From: Caballeronia sp. NK8
GTDB taxonomy: Bacteria; Pseudomonadota; Gammaproteobacteria; Burkholderiales; Burkholderiaceae
Direction: 5' to 3'
Length of the DNA stretch: 64,000 bases
Assembly: GCF_018408855.1 (NCBI RefSeq)
Contig: NZ_AP024327.1
Coordinates: 496,001-560,000 of the forward strand
Below the pieces are notes generated by a model. That model ran no database searches and had not been told where the DNA came from. It was given only the letters and a program-made list of their open reading frames with translations. Positions 19,276 through 28,857 of this stretch are shown here, in pieces; within the stretch, counting starts at the first letter, position 1; each line of letters begins with the position of its first letter. The position numbers and the translations under genes were made by a program.

Positions 19276-19786
19276 GATGTTTTCTCCTTCCCGTTCGAAT
19301 CCGCCGCGCGCCCCATGTGCGCGGACAGTGCGGTAGCTTAAGCAAGCAGTATTCCTTACCGGATGGAGCATCGATTTTTCCCGTGATATCCTTGGCTTCG
19401 TCCTGCATACACCATCAAACCTGCATCGAGCCGCGAGCGCGGATCTGTCGTTTTTACACTGTCGTCAAGAAGACTCGTCGTCTGCCGTTAATTACAAAAA
19501 AGGACCCGAATCCGACAAGGCGCGGTGACGCTCGCTCGCGCGCTGTTCCGCGTTATCGAATGGTCATGCATTACGGGCACCATTCCAGCGGAGCAATCCC
19601 CGAATAAGGGCCATGCTCGCATGGTTGACGATCTGCGGTTCAAGGTCGATCGCTTCGCCATCTTGAGCGTCAAGCCATATGCGGCGGGCATCCCACCACC
19701 GGAGCGCGAACAGGCACGTTCGGATGCCATTCCTCCGACGATAGATTGACGGGCGCCGCCCTTGCGGCCCCATTGGGAAAGAATTG
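19276..19786. other. 510-bp gap upstream of the FtsH-like gene
   Basis: The left end should hold the DUF1328 promoter and the right end that of the FtsH-like gene. The sequence is less GC-rich than its surroundings. The only coding candidate is the short frame at 19621-19749, listed separately. No RNA gene or repeat was recognised. Confidence 0.4.
19621..19749 (+). CDS. Possible small hypothetical protein
   Basis: A 42-codon frame starts MVDDLRFKVDRFAILSVKPY and ends 37 bases before the FtsH-like gene (an alternative start lies at 19525). Third-position GC is only moderate compared with neighbouring genes and no clear ribosome-binding site precedes it. No family was recognised. It may be a leader peptide, a small protein or chance. 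Confidence 0.25.
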   Translation: MVDDLRFKVDRFAILSVKPYAAGIPPPEREQARSDAIPPTID

Positions 19787-21703
19787 ATGAAACCGGCAAG
19801 GAATTCGCTGCGGTCACGCGTTGGCCGATATATCGCGTATGGCGTGATCGCCGCCGCGCTCGTCGCGGGTGTGGGCGTGGTGCATTGGCGCAATGAAGTG
19901 CGCGCGACGCAATCGCAGCCCGCTGCGCTGAGTGGCATTGCGAATCAGATGCGGCACGACGCATCCGCGTGGACGCATCGGGAAAAGGACGCATCGGAAA
20001 TGCTGACCGATATTCGCGAGCGCAACGTCGCGACGATCGGCGTCAGCCCCGACGCGATCCTCGTGTCGACGATGAAAGGTGAAAAGTACTACGTCGCGGA
20101 CCACAAGGGCGCGTTCTCCAGCGCGCTGCTGCTCGGCGACATGAAACCGGGCGCCGCGTCGCCCTATCAGCTCGTATGGCTGCCCGACGCCGATGTGCGC
20201 GTGGGCATGGCGCGCTGGTCCGAAACGTTCGACCGCTCGCGCGACGTACTGAGTCTGCTGCTGCCCGTGCTGATGATCGGCGGCCTGCTCTGGTTCATGC
20301 GCCGCGAAATGCGCGGCGGCGCACAACTGCTTGGCACTTCGCCGACCTTGCGTTTCGACGACGTCATCGGCGCAGGCGAAGCGAAAGCCGCGCTCAACGA
20401 CGTGCGCGCCTGGCTTACCGAGCCTGCACAATTTACCGGCATGGGCGTGCGCGCGCCTTGCGGCATCCTGATGACGGGCGGTCCCGGCGTCGGCAAGACG
20501 CGCCTCGCGCAGGCGCTCGCGGGCGAATGCAACGCGAACTTCATCGCGATCACCGGCAGCTATTTCAGTGCGAAGTACTATGGCGTCGGCATCCAGAAAG
20601 TGAAGCATCTGTTCGAACTCGCGCGCAAGAATGCGCCGACGGTGATCTTCATCGACGAAGCGGATGGACTCGGCAAGCGCACCGATACCGGCGGCGGTCC
20701 GGTCGAAGCGGAGAGCAACCGCATCATCAATCAACTGCTCGCGGAAATGGACGGCTTCGAATCGAACGAAGGCGTGATCATCGTCGCGGCAACGAATCAT
20801 CCGGACAATCTCGACGAAGCGCTGCGCCGCCCCGGCCGTTTCGATCGCACGGTGCAGGTGCGTCTGCCGAGCGTCGACGACCGCGCCGAGATCCTGCGCT
20901 TCTACGCGGCCAATCTGAAGACGAAAGCCGACGACATCGACTTCGAACAGCTCGCGCGTCTGACGACGGGCCTCTCGCCCGCCACGCTGGCGATGATCGT
21001 GAATCAGGCGGGACTCGTCGCACGCAAGGCAGGCCAGCGCGAAGTCGGCGCGACACATTTCCTCGAAGCGATCAAGATCGCGCGCATCGGCGATATCAAC
21101 GGCGCGGAGCGCGCCTTGTCCGACGACGAACGCACGCGCGTCGCGGTGCATGAAGCGGGTCACGGACTCGTCGCCGCGCTGCTCGGCACGGGCGTGCTCG
21201 AAGAAGTCACGATCCTGCCGCGCGGCGGCGCACTGGGTGTAGCGCTCATCACGAAGATGCAGGACAAGCATCTTTATCGCGAAACCGAACTGCGCAACGA
21301 GATTCAGGTGCTGCTCGGCGGGCGCAATGCGGAACTGCTCGTGTTCGACGAAGCATCGAGCGGCGCGGCGTCTGACCTTCAGGAAGCGTCGCGCATCAGC
21401 CTCGACATGGTGTCGAAGTTCGGCTTCAACGAAGACGGCAATCTGTTCAGCCTCGCCGCGCTGCCGCAGCAATATGCGGGCTTGCAGTTGAAGAACTCGA
21501 TCGAGCACGCGAACGCGCTGCTGCACGATCTGAGCGATGCATGCCTCGCGCTGTTGCAGGCCAACGAGCCGGTGTTGCGCGCGATCGCCGATGAGTTGCT
21601 CGAATCGGAGACCGTGCCCGGCGAGACGGTTTATCGTCTGATCCGCGAACACGCGCAAGCGCTCGCGAACGAGGAAACCATCGACGAAGCACTGGCCGCC
21701 TGA
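19787..21703 (+). CDS. FtsH-like membrane AAA+ zinc metalloprotease, divergent paralog
   Basis: The 638-residue protein has a membrane helix (about 15-33), a periplasmic segment, a second helix (about 152-169), an AAA+ domain with Walker A GGPGVGKT (231-238), Walker B VIFIDEADG and the second-region motif LRRPGRFDR, then a peptidase domain with HEAGH (His455, Glu456, His459) and an Asp ligand region SGAASDLQEAS. This is the FtsH layout, but it differs from housekeeping FtsH: the pore motif is YYGVG rather than FVGVG and Walker A starts GGPGV. It probably degrades specific membrane or stress proteins. A TTG three bases upstream could also start it. Confidence 0.88.
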   Translation: MKPARNSLRSRVGRYIAYGVIAAALVAGVGVVHWRNEVRATQSQPAALSGIANQMRHDASAWTHREKDASEMLTDIRERNVATIGVSPDAILVSTMKGEKYYVADHKGAFSSALLLGDMKPGAASPYQLVWLPDADVRVGMARWSETFDRSRDVLSLLLPVLMIGGLLWFMRREMRGGAQLLGTSPTLRFDDVIGAGEAKAALNDVRAWLTEPAQFTGMGVRAPCGILMTGGPGVGKTRLAQALAGECNANFIAITGSYFSAKYYGVGIQKVKHLFELARKNAPTVIFIDEADGLGKRTDTGGGPVEAESNRIINQLLAEMDGFESNEGVIIVAATNHPDNLDEALRRPGRFDRTVQVRLPSVDDRAEILRFYAANLKTKADDIDFEQLARLTTGLSPATLAMIVNQAGLVARKAGQREVGATHFLEAIKIARIGDINGAERALSDDERTRVAVHEAGHGLVAALLGTGVLEEVTILPRGGALGVALITKMQDKHLYRETELRNEIQVLLGGRNAELLVFDEASSGAASDLQEASRISLDMVSKFGFNEDGNLFSLAALPQQYAGLQLKNSIEHANALLHDLSDACLALLQANEPVLRAIADELLESETVPGETVYRLIREHAQALANEETIDEALAA

Positions 21704-21717
21704 CCGGGAGAACCGAC

Positions 21718-22188
21718 ATGGTCGATGCGTATCGCAGCAAAGGGTTGTCCAGCGCGCTTTCGTATCAGGACCCGAAGGCCGCGTTCCGCTGGCTCGAAGC
21801 CGCATTCGGTTTCGAGCCGATGTTCGTCATCCTCGATGCCGACGGCAATCTCGCGCACTCCGAGATGTCGTATGGCGAATCCGTCGTGATGATCGGCAGC
21901 GAATGGAGCGACGATCACAAGAGCCCACGTTCGGTCGACGGCAAGAACACGCAGTCGGTGCATGTGCAGCTCGCGGAAGACGAGGACATCGACGCGCATT
22001 GCGCGCATGCGCGCGCGGCGGGCGCGTCGATTCTCGCGGAGCCGCAGACGCAGTTCTACGGCGACCGGACCTATCGCGCAAAAGACCCCGAAGGACATAT
22101 CTGGACGTTCGGCGTCACCGTAGAGCGCATGACGCCCGAGCAATGGGACGCGGCGAGCGGACTGACGACGCGCAAACGTCTCGATTGA
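21718..22188 (+). CDS. VOC family protein (PhnB/glyoxalase type)
   Basis: The 156-residue protein starts MVDAYRSKGLSSALSYQDPK and ends with KDPEGHIWTFGVTVERM, a VOC-superfamily pattern of the bleomycin-resistance/PhnB type. It begins 15 bases after the FtsH-like protease gene, behind a GGGAG sequence, so the two are probably co-transcribed. The substrate is unknown, and no functional link to the protease is obvious. Confidence 0.82.
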   Translation: MVDAYRSKGLSSALSYQDPKAAFRWLEAAFGFEPMFVILDADGNLAHSEMSYGESVVMIGSEWSDDHKSPRSVDGKNTQSVHVQLAEDEDIDAHCAHARAAGASILAEPQTQFYGDRTYRAKDPEGHIWTFGVTVERMTPEQWDAASGLTTRKRLD

Positions 22189-22201
22189 GCGGCGACGCGC
22201 C

Positions 22202-22981
22202 TTACTTCGCGCCCTGATCCGCGCCGAGATACTGCTTTTCCAGGCGGCCGATGGTGCCATCCTGCTTGAGGCGCGCGAGCGCGGCGTCGAGCGCCTGCAG
22301 CGTCTTGCCATCGCCCTTGCGCACGCCGATCACGCTGCTCGCGCCCAGCAACGCCGGATCGTCGATCCGCGGCCCTGCGAGCTCGAAGCGCGCGCCCTGC
22401 GGCTTCGCGAGAAAGCCGAGCCGCGCCGCCGAGCCGACCACGACGGTCGCATCGAGCCTGCCGTTGACGAGGTCGGCGTAGATACTGTCCTGATCCTGAT
22501 ATTCGCGCACGATCACGCCGCGCTTTTCCCAGTTCGCCTTCACGAACGCAGTCTGCGTCGAGCCTTGCAGCACGCCGACACGCTTGCCCACGAGCTTCGC
22601 CGCATCAGGCACGAGACCGCTGCCACGCGCGGCGACGAGGCGAATATCCGCCGCATACACGGGCTGCGTGAAGTCCATCACGGCCCGGCGCGCGGCCGTG
22701 GGCGCCATCGACGCGTTGATCGCATCGAACTTGCGCGCCTGCAATCCGGCGATGAGTCCGTCGAAGCTGCTTTCCACCCACACGCACTTCACGTTCGCCG
22801 CGGCGCACATCGCATTGCCGATGTCGATGTCGAGTCCGGCGAGACGGCCATCGGGCAACTTGTATTCGTAAGGCGGATAGCTCGGGTCGGTGCCGAAACG
22901 CAAGGTGCCGGCGGCGCACGCAGCTGCTGCCGCGGTCAAGGCGACGGCCACGAAAAGCGCGCGTACTCGATGATGCTTCAT
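22202..22981 (-). CDS. Amino-acid ABC transporter substrate-binding protein (family 3)
   Basis: The 259-residue precursor has a signal peptide ending near ACAAG, then the family-3 solute-binding pattern LRFGTDPSYPPYEYKLPDGR and LAGLDIDIGNAMC, typical of lysine/arginine/ornithine/histidine binding proteins. No permease or ATPase genes are next to it, so it must use a transporter encoded elsewhere. It lies 34 bases downstream of the M20 hydrolase gene on the same strand and probably supplies or recovers the amino acid that enzyme releases. The ATG at 22981 begins the signal peptide. Confidence 0.88.
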   Translation of the reverse strand: MKHHRVRALFVAVALTAAAAACAAGTLRFGTDPSYPPYEYKLPDGRLAGLDIDIGNAMCAAANVKCVWVESSFDGLIAGLQARKFDAINASMAPTAARRAVMDFTQPVYAADIRLVAARGSGLVPDAAKLVGKRVGVLQGSTQTAFVKANWEKRGVIVREYQDQDSIYADLVNGRLDATVVVGSAARLGFLAKPQGARFELAGPRIDDPALLGASSVIGVRKGDGKTLQALDAALARLKQDGTIGRLEKQYLGADQGAK

Positions 22982-23015
22982 CGAAAACTCCTTCAGACAA
23001 GGGATGAAATGGAAT

Positions 23016-24170
23016 TCAGGCCGCGCAACGGTCCAGCGCGAGCGCCACGAAGAAGCGCACGCCGAGCGGCAGCACGTCGTCGTTGAAATCGAACTCGGGA
23101 TGATGGCAATACACGCCGCCCTGACCCAGCAGCGCATAGGCGCCCGGCTTGCGCAACAGGAATTCCGAGAAGTCTTCGGAGCCATTGAGCGGCGCGAAAT
23201 CGCGCAGCACGTTGGGCGCGCCGAAGATGTCGTTGGCCACGCGAGCCGCCGCTTGCGCCTGCTCGCGATGATTGATCGTCGCCGGCGAGCTGTTGCAAAA
23301 CGCGACGGAGATCGCGCATTCGCTCGTCATCGCGATGCCCTCGCAGATCGCGCGGATACGCGACTTCATCTGCGTACGCACGCTTTCGTCGAACGCGCGC
23401 AGCGTGCCCGTCAGCGCCGCGTGCGACGGAATCACGTTCGGCGCGCTGCCTGCATGCACGCTGCCGATGCTCAGCACAGCGGTCGCGCCGGGATCGATCG
23501 AACGGCTCACGACCGTCTGCAACGCGCAGATGAGTTGCGCGGCGGCCATCACCGGATCTTTCGTTTTCTCGGGCGCCGATCCATGTCCGCCCACGCCGTG
23601 TACGTCGATCACGATTTCATCGCATGACGCGAGCATCGCGCCGTCGAGCACGCCGAACGTACCCGGCGGAAAATGCGGCGCGTTGTGCAGCGCGTAGATT
23701 TCGTCGTAGCCGAAGCGCGTTTCGATGTCGTCGGCGAGCATCGCGTTCGCGCCGCCGCCCGTTTCCTCGGCGGGCTGAAACACGAGCACCACCGTGCCCG
23801 CGAAATCGCGATGTCCGCTGAAGTGCCGTGCGGCGCCGAGCAGCATCGCGGTGTGGCCATCGTGGCCGCATCCGTGAAAGACGCCCGCGCGTTGCGAGCG
23901 ATGCATCGGCACGCCCTCTTCCTGCATCGGCAGCGCGTCCATGTCGGCGCGCAATGCAATCGTGCGCCCCTTGCCGCGCAGTCCATGCACGACACCCACG
24001 ACACCCGTGCCGCCGATGCCCGTATGCGTTTCGATGTCCCACGCCTGCAGCTTCGCCGCGACGAGTTCGCTCGTGCGATGCTCGTCGAACGCGACTTCGG
24101 GATTCGCGTGAATGTCGCGCCGCAAGGCGACCAGTTCGTCGATATCGATGTCGACGGTGTTCGTTTTCAC
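23016..24170 (-). CDS. M20 family amidohydrolase (hippurate hydrolase-like)
   Basis: The 384-residue enzyme has the M20D metal motifs ALRADMDALPMQEE, HGCGHDGHTAML, and FQPAEETGGGANAM, plus a lid domain around residues 185-300 with GVGGHGSAPEKTKDP. The family hydrolyses N-acyl amino acids such as hippurate. The start is a GTG at 24170, preceded by AAGGAG eight bases earlier; no ATG fits. It is divergent from the LysR gene at 24280 and is followed by an amino-acid binding-protein gene, suggesting N-acyl amino-acid scavenging. Confidence 0.9.
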   Translation of the reverse strand: MKTNTVDIDIDELVALRRDIHANPEVAFDEHRTSELVAAKLQAWDIETHTGIGGTGVVGVVHGLRGKGRTIALRADMDALPMQEEGVPMHRSQRAGVFHGCGHDGHTAMLLGAARHFSGHRDFAGTVVLVFQPAEETGGGANAMLADDIETRFGYDEIYALHNAPHFPPGTFGVLDGAMLASCDEIVIDVHGVGGHGSAPEKTKDPVMAAAQLICALQTVVSRSIDPGATAVLSIGSVHAGSAPNVIPSHAALTGTLRAFDESVRTQMKSRIRAICEGIAMTSECAISVAFCNSSPATINHREQAQAAARVANDIFGAPNVLRDFAPLNGSEDFSEFLLRKPGAYALLGQGGVYCHHPEFDFNDDVLPLGVRFFVALALDRCAA

Positions 24171-24279
24171 CCTTGCGTCTCCTTGTATACTTCGGCCTCG
24201 CATCCGTGCCGCTTTGCGCATACTAGGGGCGCGCCGGCCCGTGCCGGTTTCCAATTTCTCATGCACATAGCCAACGCTT

Positions 24280-25179
24280 ATGGAACGGGGAACGCTCAAG
24301 ACCGCGCAATTGCAGACGCTCGTCGCCATCGCCGAGCACGGCACACTGATGGCCGCCGCCGATGCGTTGAACGTATCGCAGCCCGCGGTCACGAAGAGCA
24401 TCAAGGAACTCGAAGCGCGCCTCGGCGTGCAACTGCTGGAGCGCAGCGGCGCGGGCGTGCGTCTCACGCGCTACGGCGAAACGCTGTTGCGCCGCGCGCG
24501 CGCCGTGGTCGCGGAAATCGTGAGCGCCGAGCGAGAACTGGACGAGATGAAGTCGGGCATCGAGCGCACCTTGTCGATCGGCGTGTCCTTGCTCGCATCG
24601 TCGATCGCGGTGCCCGACGCGTTGCGCGCGTTTCGCGAGCGGCTGCCCGGTGTCCGCCTCAACGTGCATGAGTGCGTGCCCGCGCAGATCATCGATGGGC
24701 TGCGCGACGGGTCGTTCGATCTGTGCGTCGCGTTCGTCGCCGACAGCGACATCACGGCGGAATATCGCGTCGTGCCGGTCAGTGAAACGGCGCAAGTGCT
24801 GGCCGTCCCGCGCGGCGATCCGCTCGCGAAGGAAAGGCAGCTTGCGCGCATGACGGCCGCGCGCTGGCTCTATTACCACACGCGCGACAGCCTGCCCGCG
24901 TTCTGGCGCGAGCTATGCGGCGGCAGCACCTTGCCGATGCCGTCGCATGTGAACATCTGCACGTCGCAGCGGCTCTATGCGCAGCTGGCGCAGGAAGCGG
25001 GAACGATCAGCGTGTGGCCCGAGCCGCTGCTCGATGAGGAAATTGCGCTCGGCCGCATGGAACGCCTGCACAGCGACGCGCAGACGACACGCCTCACGCT
25101 CGGCCTCATGTATCGCAAGGATCTGGTTTTGAGCGCGAGTCTCGAATACTTCATCGAGTGCATCCGGCGCACGGCCTAG
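24280..25179 (+). CDS. LysR-type regulator, likely for the M20 hydrolase operon
   Basis: The 299-residue LysR protein has an HTH in residues 8-67 (HGTLMAAADALNVSQPAVTK) and a standard effector domain. It is divergent from the M20 amidohydrolase gene with 109 bp between starts, so regulation of that gene is the simplest reading. Its stop is only two bases from the convergent molybdenum-hydroxylase gene end. Confidence 0.88.
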   Translation: MERGTLKTAQLQTLVAIAEHGTLMAAADALNVSQPAVTKSIKELEARLGVQLLERSGAGVRLTRYGETLLRRARAVVAEIVSAERELDEMKSGIERTLSIGVSLLASSIAVPDALRAFRERLPGVRLNVHECVPAQIIDGLRDGSFDLCVAFVADSDITAEYRVVPVSETAQVLAVPRGDPLAKERQLARMTAARWLYYHTRDSLPAFWRELCGGSTLPMPSHVNICTSQRLYAQLAQEAGTISVWPEPLLDEEIALGRMERLHSDAQTTRLTLGLMYRKDLVLSASLEYFIECIRRTA

Positions 25180-25181
25180 CT

Positions 25182-27389
25182 TCAAACCACCTTGCGCAGA
25201 TCGAACGGCGTCTCGCGCAGGCGCTTGGCCGTAAGACTGAACACGGCATTGCTCACCGCCGGCGCCACCGACGGACTCGACAACTCTCCGACGCCGCCGG
25301 GCTTCGCCGGATCGCCCTGCACGATGTGGATGTCGATGTCGGGCATGTCGCTCATCCGCATCACGCGATACGAATCGAAATTGGTCTGCTGAACCTGGCC
25401 GCGCCGGATATCGACGCGATCGGCGAGCGCGTGCCCGAGTCCCCACATCAAGCCGCCATACAACTGCTCTTCCACGCCGCCCGGCGAAACCGCCAGCCCG
25501 CAATCGGCCACGCACGTGAGCTTCTCGATCACGATGCCGTCGTCCCGCCGCGACACACGCGCGATCACGGCGACATAGCTGCCGTACGCCCGGTTCGTCG
25601 CGACGCCGAGCGCCGTGCCGCGCGGCAGCGGCTTGCCCCAGCCGGCTCGCGCCGCGGCCTCGCGCAATACGGCGACATGCCGCGCGTCCTGCATATGCGC
25701 GAGCCGGAAGTCGAGCGGATCGCGATGCCCCGCATGCGCGGCTTCATCCATGAACGACTCGACCGCGAACACGTTCGGGATGTAACTCACCGCGCGATAC
25801 CAGCCGGTCGGCACGCCCGTTTCGTGACGCACCCAGCCGATATCGACATGCGGCGCGCCATACGCGAACTCGAACTTGCTGATTGCTTCCGTGGTGCTGT
25901 AGTCCATGCGATCGGGACGATCGAAATAGCCCGGCTCCCACTGTTCCGGCGATGCGGGCATCACCGCGCGCAGTTGCAATGCCGACAGATTACCGCGCGC
26001 GTCGAGCACGGCCCGTGCGCGGTGATGGCTCGCCGAGTGATAGAAGAGCGCGCGCATTTCGTCTTCGCGGCTGTTCATCAGCTTGACCGGCTTGCCGGTC
26101 TGCAGCGCGAGCCAGGTGACTTCGAAGAGCCAGTATTTCGATTCCCGCGCACCGAAGCTGCCGCCCGAAACCAGTTCATGCAACACGACACGGTTCGCCG
26201 GAATGCGGCCGATCACTTCGGCTGCCTCCTGCGCCGTCGATGGCACTTGCAAGCCGCCCCAATACGCGATGCCGCCGTCTTTCGCCCACGCTGTCACGTT
26301 GATGGGTTCGAGCGGATTCGACGCCTTGTAAGGCATCGAATAAGACGCTTGAATCACGCGCGGCCCGCGCTTCAGTATCGATGCCGCATCGCCGCTCTTC
26401 ACAGTCGGCACGACGCGCGCGGCGGGATCGTCGAGCCATGCGGCCTGTTGCGCGGGCAGATCGTGGCTGTCGAAATTTTCGAAGGCGCTGTCTTCCCATT
26501 CGACGTGCAACGCGGCCTGTCCCTTGTGCGCGGACCAGTAATCGTCGGCAAGCACGGCGACGCCCGCCTGATTGCCGCCGAGCACATCCGGACGGCCGGG
26601 TATCTGCAGCACCTGGCGCACGCCGGGCACGGCGAGCGCGGCTTTGGCGTCGACGCTGCGCACGCGCGCATCGATCACGGGCGCGCGCGTGACGACCGCG
26701 ACGAGCATGCCGGGCAAGCGCACGTCGATGCTGTACGCAAACTTGCCGCACACTTTCTGGGCCGCATCGCGCTTGCTGCGCAACTTCCCGATGTATTTGA
26801 ACTGCGACGCATCCTTCAGGCGCACGTCCTTGGGCGCAGGCAAGCTTGCGGCGCTCATCGCGAGCGATCCATAGCTCGCGCGCGCGCCGTTCGCCGTGCC
26901 GATCACGAAGCCGTTATCGGTCGAACACGCAGCAGGCGACACGTTCCACTGCTTCGCGGCGGCAGCGATCAGCATCGCGCGAGCGGTCGCGCCCGCATGA
27001 CGCAAGCGATCGTATTCGAGCGACACGCTCGTGCTGCCGCCCGTCGAAAACACCTTCCACAAGGGATGAATGTAATCGGCATAGAAGGGATTCTCCGGCG
27101 TGATCACGTCGATGCGAAACGGATCGACATCCAGTTCCTCCGCCACGATCGCCGCGAGCGCGGTGCGCGTGCCGGTGCCGGAATCGTGCTTGTGGACGAC
27201 GAGCTTGATCGTGTCGTCGGGCAAGACGCGCACCCATGCGTTCGGCTCGAATTCCTGGTCCTTTGCGTGAGAATCGCCGCTCTTCGCCAGTGCCTCGGGC
27301 AAGCGAAAGCCGATCGCGAGTCCCGCTACGAGCAGCGCCGAACTCTGCTTCATGAAACGACGGCGCGCCGCGCCATGTTCGATGTGCAT
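25182..27389 (-). CDS. Molybdopterin-binding subunit of a molybdenum hydroxylase (IorB-like)
   Basis: The 735-residue protein belongs to the xanthine-dehydrogenase-family molybdenum subunits, of the isoquinoline 1-oxidoreductase beta type. A twin-arginine motif (RRRFMKQSSALL) in the first 25 residues predicts Tat export of a folded, cofactor-loaded enzyme. The region GGVGELSSPSVAPAVSNAVF near the C-terminus carries the likely catalytic Glu. Such enzymes hydroxylate carbon next to ring nitrogen or oxidise aldehydes. It follows the [2Fe-2S] subunit gene directly. No cytochrome c subunit gene is adjacent, unlike many periplasmic relatives. Confidence 0.9.
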   Translation of the reverse strand: MHIEHGAARRRFMKQSSALLVAGLAIGFRLPEALAKSGDSHAKDQEFEPNAWVRVLPDDTIKLVVHKHDSGTGTRTALAAIVAEELDVDPFRIDVITPENPFYADYIHPLWKVFSTGGSTSVSLEYDRLRHAGATARAMLIAAAAKQWNVSPAACSTDNGFVIGTANGARASYGSLAMSAASLPAPKDVRLKDASQFKYIGKLRSKRDAAQKVCGKFAYSIDVRLPGMLVAVVTRAPVIDARVRSVDAKAALAVPGVRQVLQIPGRPDVLGGNQAGVAVLADDYWSAHKGQAALHVEWEDSAFENFDSHDLPAQQAAWLDDPAARVVPTVKSGDAASILKRGPRVIQASYSMPYKASNPLEPINVTAWAKDGGIAYWGGLQVPSTAQEAAEVIGRIPANRVVLHELVSGGSFGARESKYWLFEVTWLALQTGKPVKLMNSREDEMRALFYHSASHHRARAVLDARGNLSALQLRAVMPASPEQWEPGYFDRPDRMDYSTTEAISKFEFAYGAPHVDIGWVRHETGVPTGWYRAVSYIPNVFAVESFMDEAAHAGHRDPLDFRLAHMQDARHVAVLREAAARAGWGKPLPRGTALGVATNRAYGSYVAVIARVSRRDDGIVIEKLTCVADCGLAVSPGGVEEQLYGGLMWGLGHALADRVDIRRGQVQQTNFDSYRVMRMSDMPDIDIHIVQGDPAKPGGVGELSSPSVAPAVSNAVFSLTAKRLRETPFDLRKVV

Positions 27390-27845
27390 TCAGGCCTCCG
27401 CCGCCGCGCGCTTGATGGCACGGCGGATGCGCGCATACGTGCCGCATCGGCAGATGTTGCCGGACATCGCCGCCGTGATGGTTTCATCGCTGACGGCCGG
27501 CTTGCCCTTGAGAAACGCCGCCGCCTGCATCACCTGTCCCGACTGACAATAGCCGCACTGCGGTACGTCCTCGGCGACCCACGCGCGCTGCAAGGGATGC
27601 GTGCCATCCCTGGACAGACCTTCGATCGTCGTGATGCGTCTGCCCGCTACAGCCGCGACGGGCAACAGGCACGCGCGCACCGCATCGCCGTCCAGATGCA
27701 CCGTGCACGCGCCGCAAAAGCCGCCGCCGCAGCCGAATTTGGTGCCCGTCAAACCCAGCGAGTCGCGCAGCACCCACAACAGGGGCATGTCTTCCGGTAC
27801 ATTGTCGAGCGAGTGCCGCGCGTCGTTGACGATGATTTCGATCAT
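27390..27845 (-). CDS. (2Fe-2S)-binding subunit of a molybdenum hydroxylase (IorA-like)
   Basis: The 151-residue protein has both [2Fe-2S] clusters of this family: a plant-ferredoxin type ([11 protein letters not shown] and a fourth Cys in RACLLPV) and a C-terminal helical type (CGYCQSGQ and CRCGTY). It passes electrons from the molybdenum subunit encoded immediately downstream (the two genes abut). It is divergent from a LysR gene starting 106 bp away. Cells would also need a sulfurase-like chaperone for the cofactor, not seen here. Confidence 0.92.
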   Translation of the reverse strand: MIEIIVNDARHSLDNVPEDMPLLWVLRDSLGLTGTKFGCGGGFCGACTVHLDGDAVRACLLPVAAVAGRRITTIEGLSRDGTHPLQRAWVAEDVPQCGYCQSGQVMQAAAFLKGKPAVSDETITAAMSGNICRCGTYARIRRAIKRAAAEA

Positions 27846-27951
27846 GCGCTGTCTCCTGAATGTCGTTCGTGCGTGCGGTCATTATCGGAAGCCGATACGC
27901 AAGCGCGCCAGCGACGATTTCTTTGATCATCCGTAAGCCCGGCTAACACCC

Positions 27952-28857
27952 ATGTTGAAGCGCTACCCTTCGATCCAGTCGATGCAGGCCTTTCTGCAGG
28001 CGGCACGCGCCGGCAGCTTTTCGAGCGCGGCGCGGCAGTTGTCGCTCACGCACAGCGCGATCAGCCAGCAGATCCGCACGCTCGAAGAGTTCGTCGGCCA
28101 GCCGCTGTTCGTGCGCGAGGGCGCGCGCGTCGTGCTCACCGATGCGGGCGCGCTCTTCGCCAACCAGCTGGGCGACGGCTTCGAGCAGATCGACCGTGCG
28201 TTGTCGTCGGTGAAGGAGCGCGCGGTGAACCAGTCGATCACGCTCGACGTCGATCCCGAACTCGCGCAAAGCTGGCTCGTCGCACGTTTGCCCGCGTTGC
28301 TCGGCGCGTTGACGGGCACTTCGCTGACGATGCTGTCCGCGCCGCGCCACGATCGCAGCGCATTCGAGCGCGTGGATCTCGCGCTGCGTTACGGCTATGG
28401 CGAATGGGATGGTTTCGAGAATGCGCTGATCTGCGGCGACCGTCTGACGGTCATGGGCTCGCCCGCCCTGTTGAACGCGCGCGGGCTCGCGGCACCGCTC
28501 ACGCCGGAACAGGTGCTCGCGCTGCCTTTGCTCGGCTACACCAAGCGCTCATGGATTCCGTGGCTCGCTGCCGCCGGCCTGCCGGAAGTGGAACCGCATG
28601 CGCTCGCTGTCTTCGACAACGCCGCGGGGCTTATCGCGGCCGCGAGCGCGGGCGTGGGCGTCGGCCTTGCGCGCGGCCTGCTCGCCGCCGATGCGCAACG
28701 CGACGGCAGACTGATCGAACTCACGCACGTCGAGATTCCGACGCACTACAACCTCTACGCCGTTTGGCCGCGCGAGAAGTCCGCGCGCGTCGCGCCGCTC
28801 GTCGATGCGATACGCGAACTCGTCGCGCAAACGGTCAACGCGCGCCCCCGGAGTTGA
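27952..28857 (+). CDS. LysR-type regulator, GcvA-like
   Basis: The 301-residue LysR protein has MLKRYPSIQSMQAFLQAARA followed by a standard HTH (SFSSAARQLSLTHSAISQQI), the pattern of the GcvA/AmpR subgroup. It is divergent from the molybdenum hydroxylase genes and is their probable regulator. Its last 23 bases overlap the convergent LysR gene that faces the decarboxylase cluster. Confidence 0.88.
   Translation: MLKRYPSIQSMQAFLQAARAGSFSSAARQLSLTHSAISQQIRTLEEFVGQPLFVREGARVVLTDAGALFANQLGDGFEQIDRALSSVKERAVNQSITLDVDPELAQSWLVARLPALLGALTGTSLTMLSAPRHDRSAFERVDLALRYGYGEWDGFENALICGDRLTVMGSPALLNARGLAAPLTPEQVLALPLLGYTKRSWIPWLAAAGLPEVEPHALAVFDNAAGLIAAASAGVGVGLARGLLAADAQRDGRLIELTHVEIPTHYNLYAVWPREKSARVAPLVDAIRELVAQTVNARPRS

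Noticed and set aside
19814..21805. 663-codon open frame on the minus strand
   Set aside because: It is antisense to the FtsH-like gene, whose Walker and HEAGH motifs settle the coding strand.
25158..27926. 922-codon open frame on the plus strand
   Set aside because: It is the GC-driven antisense shadow of the molybdenum hydroxylase genes, which have clear domains and cofactor motifs on the minus strand.
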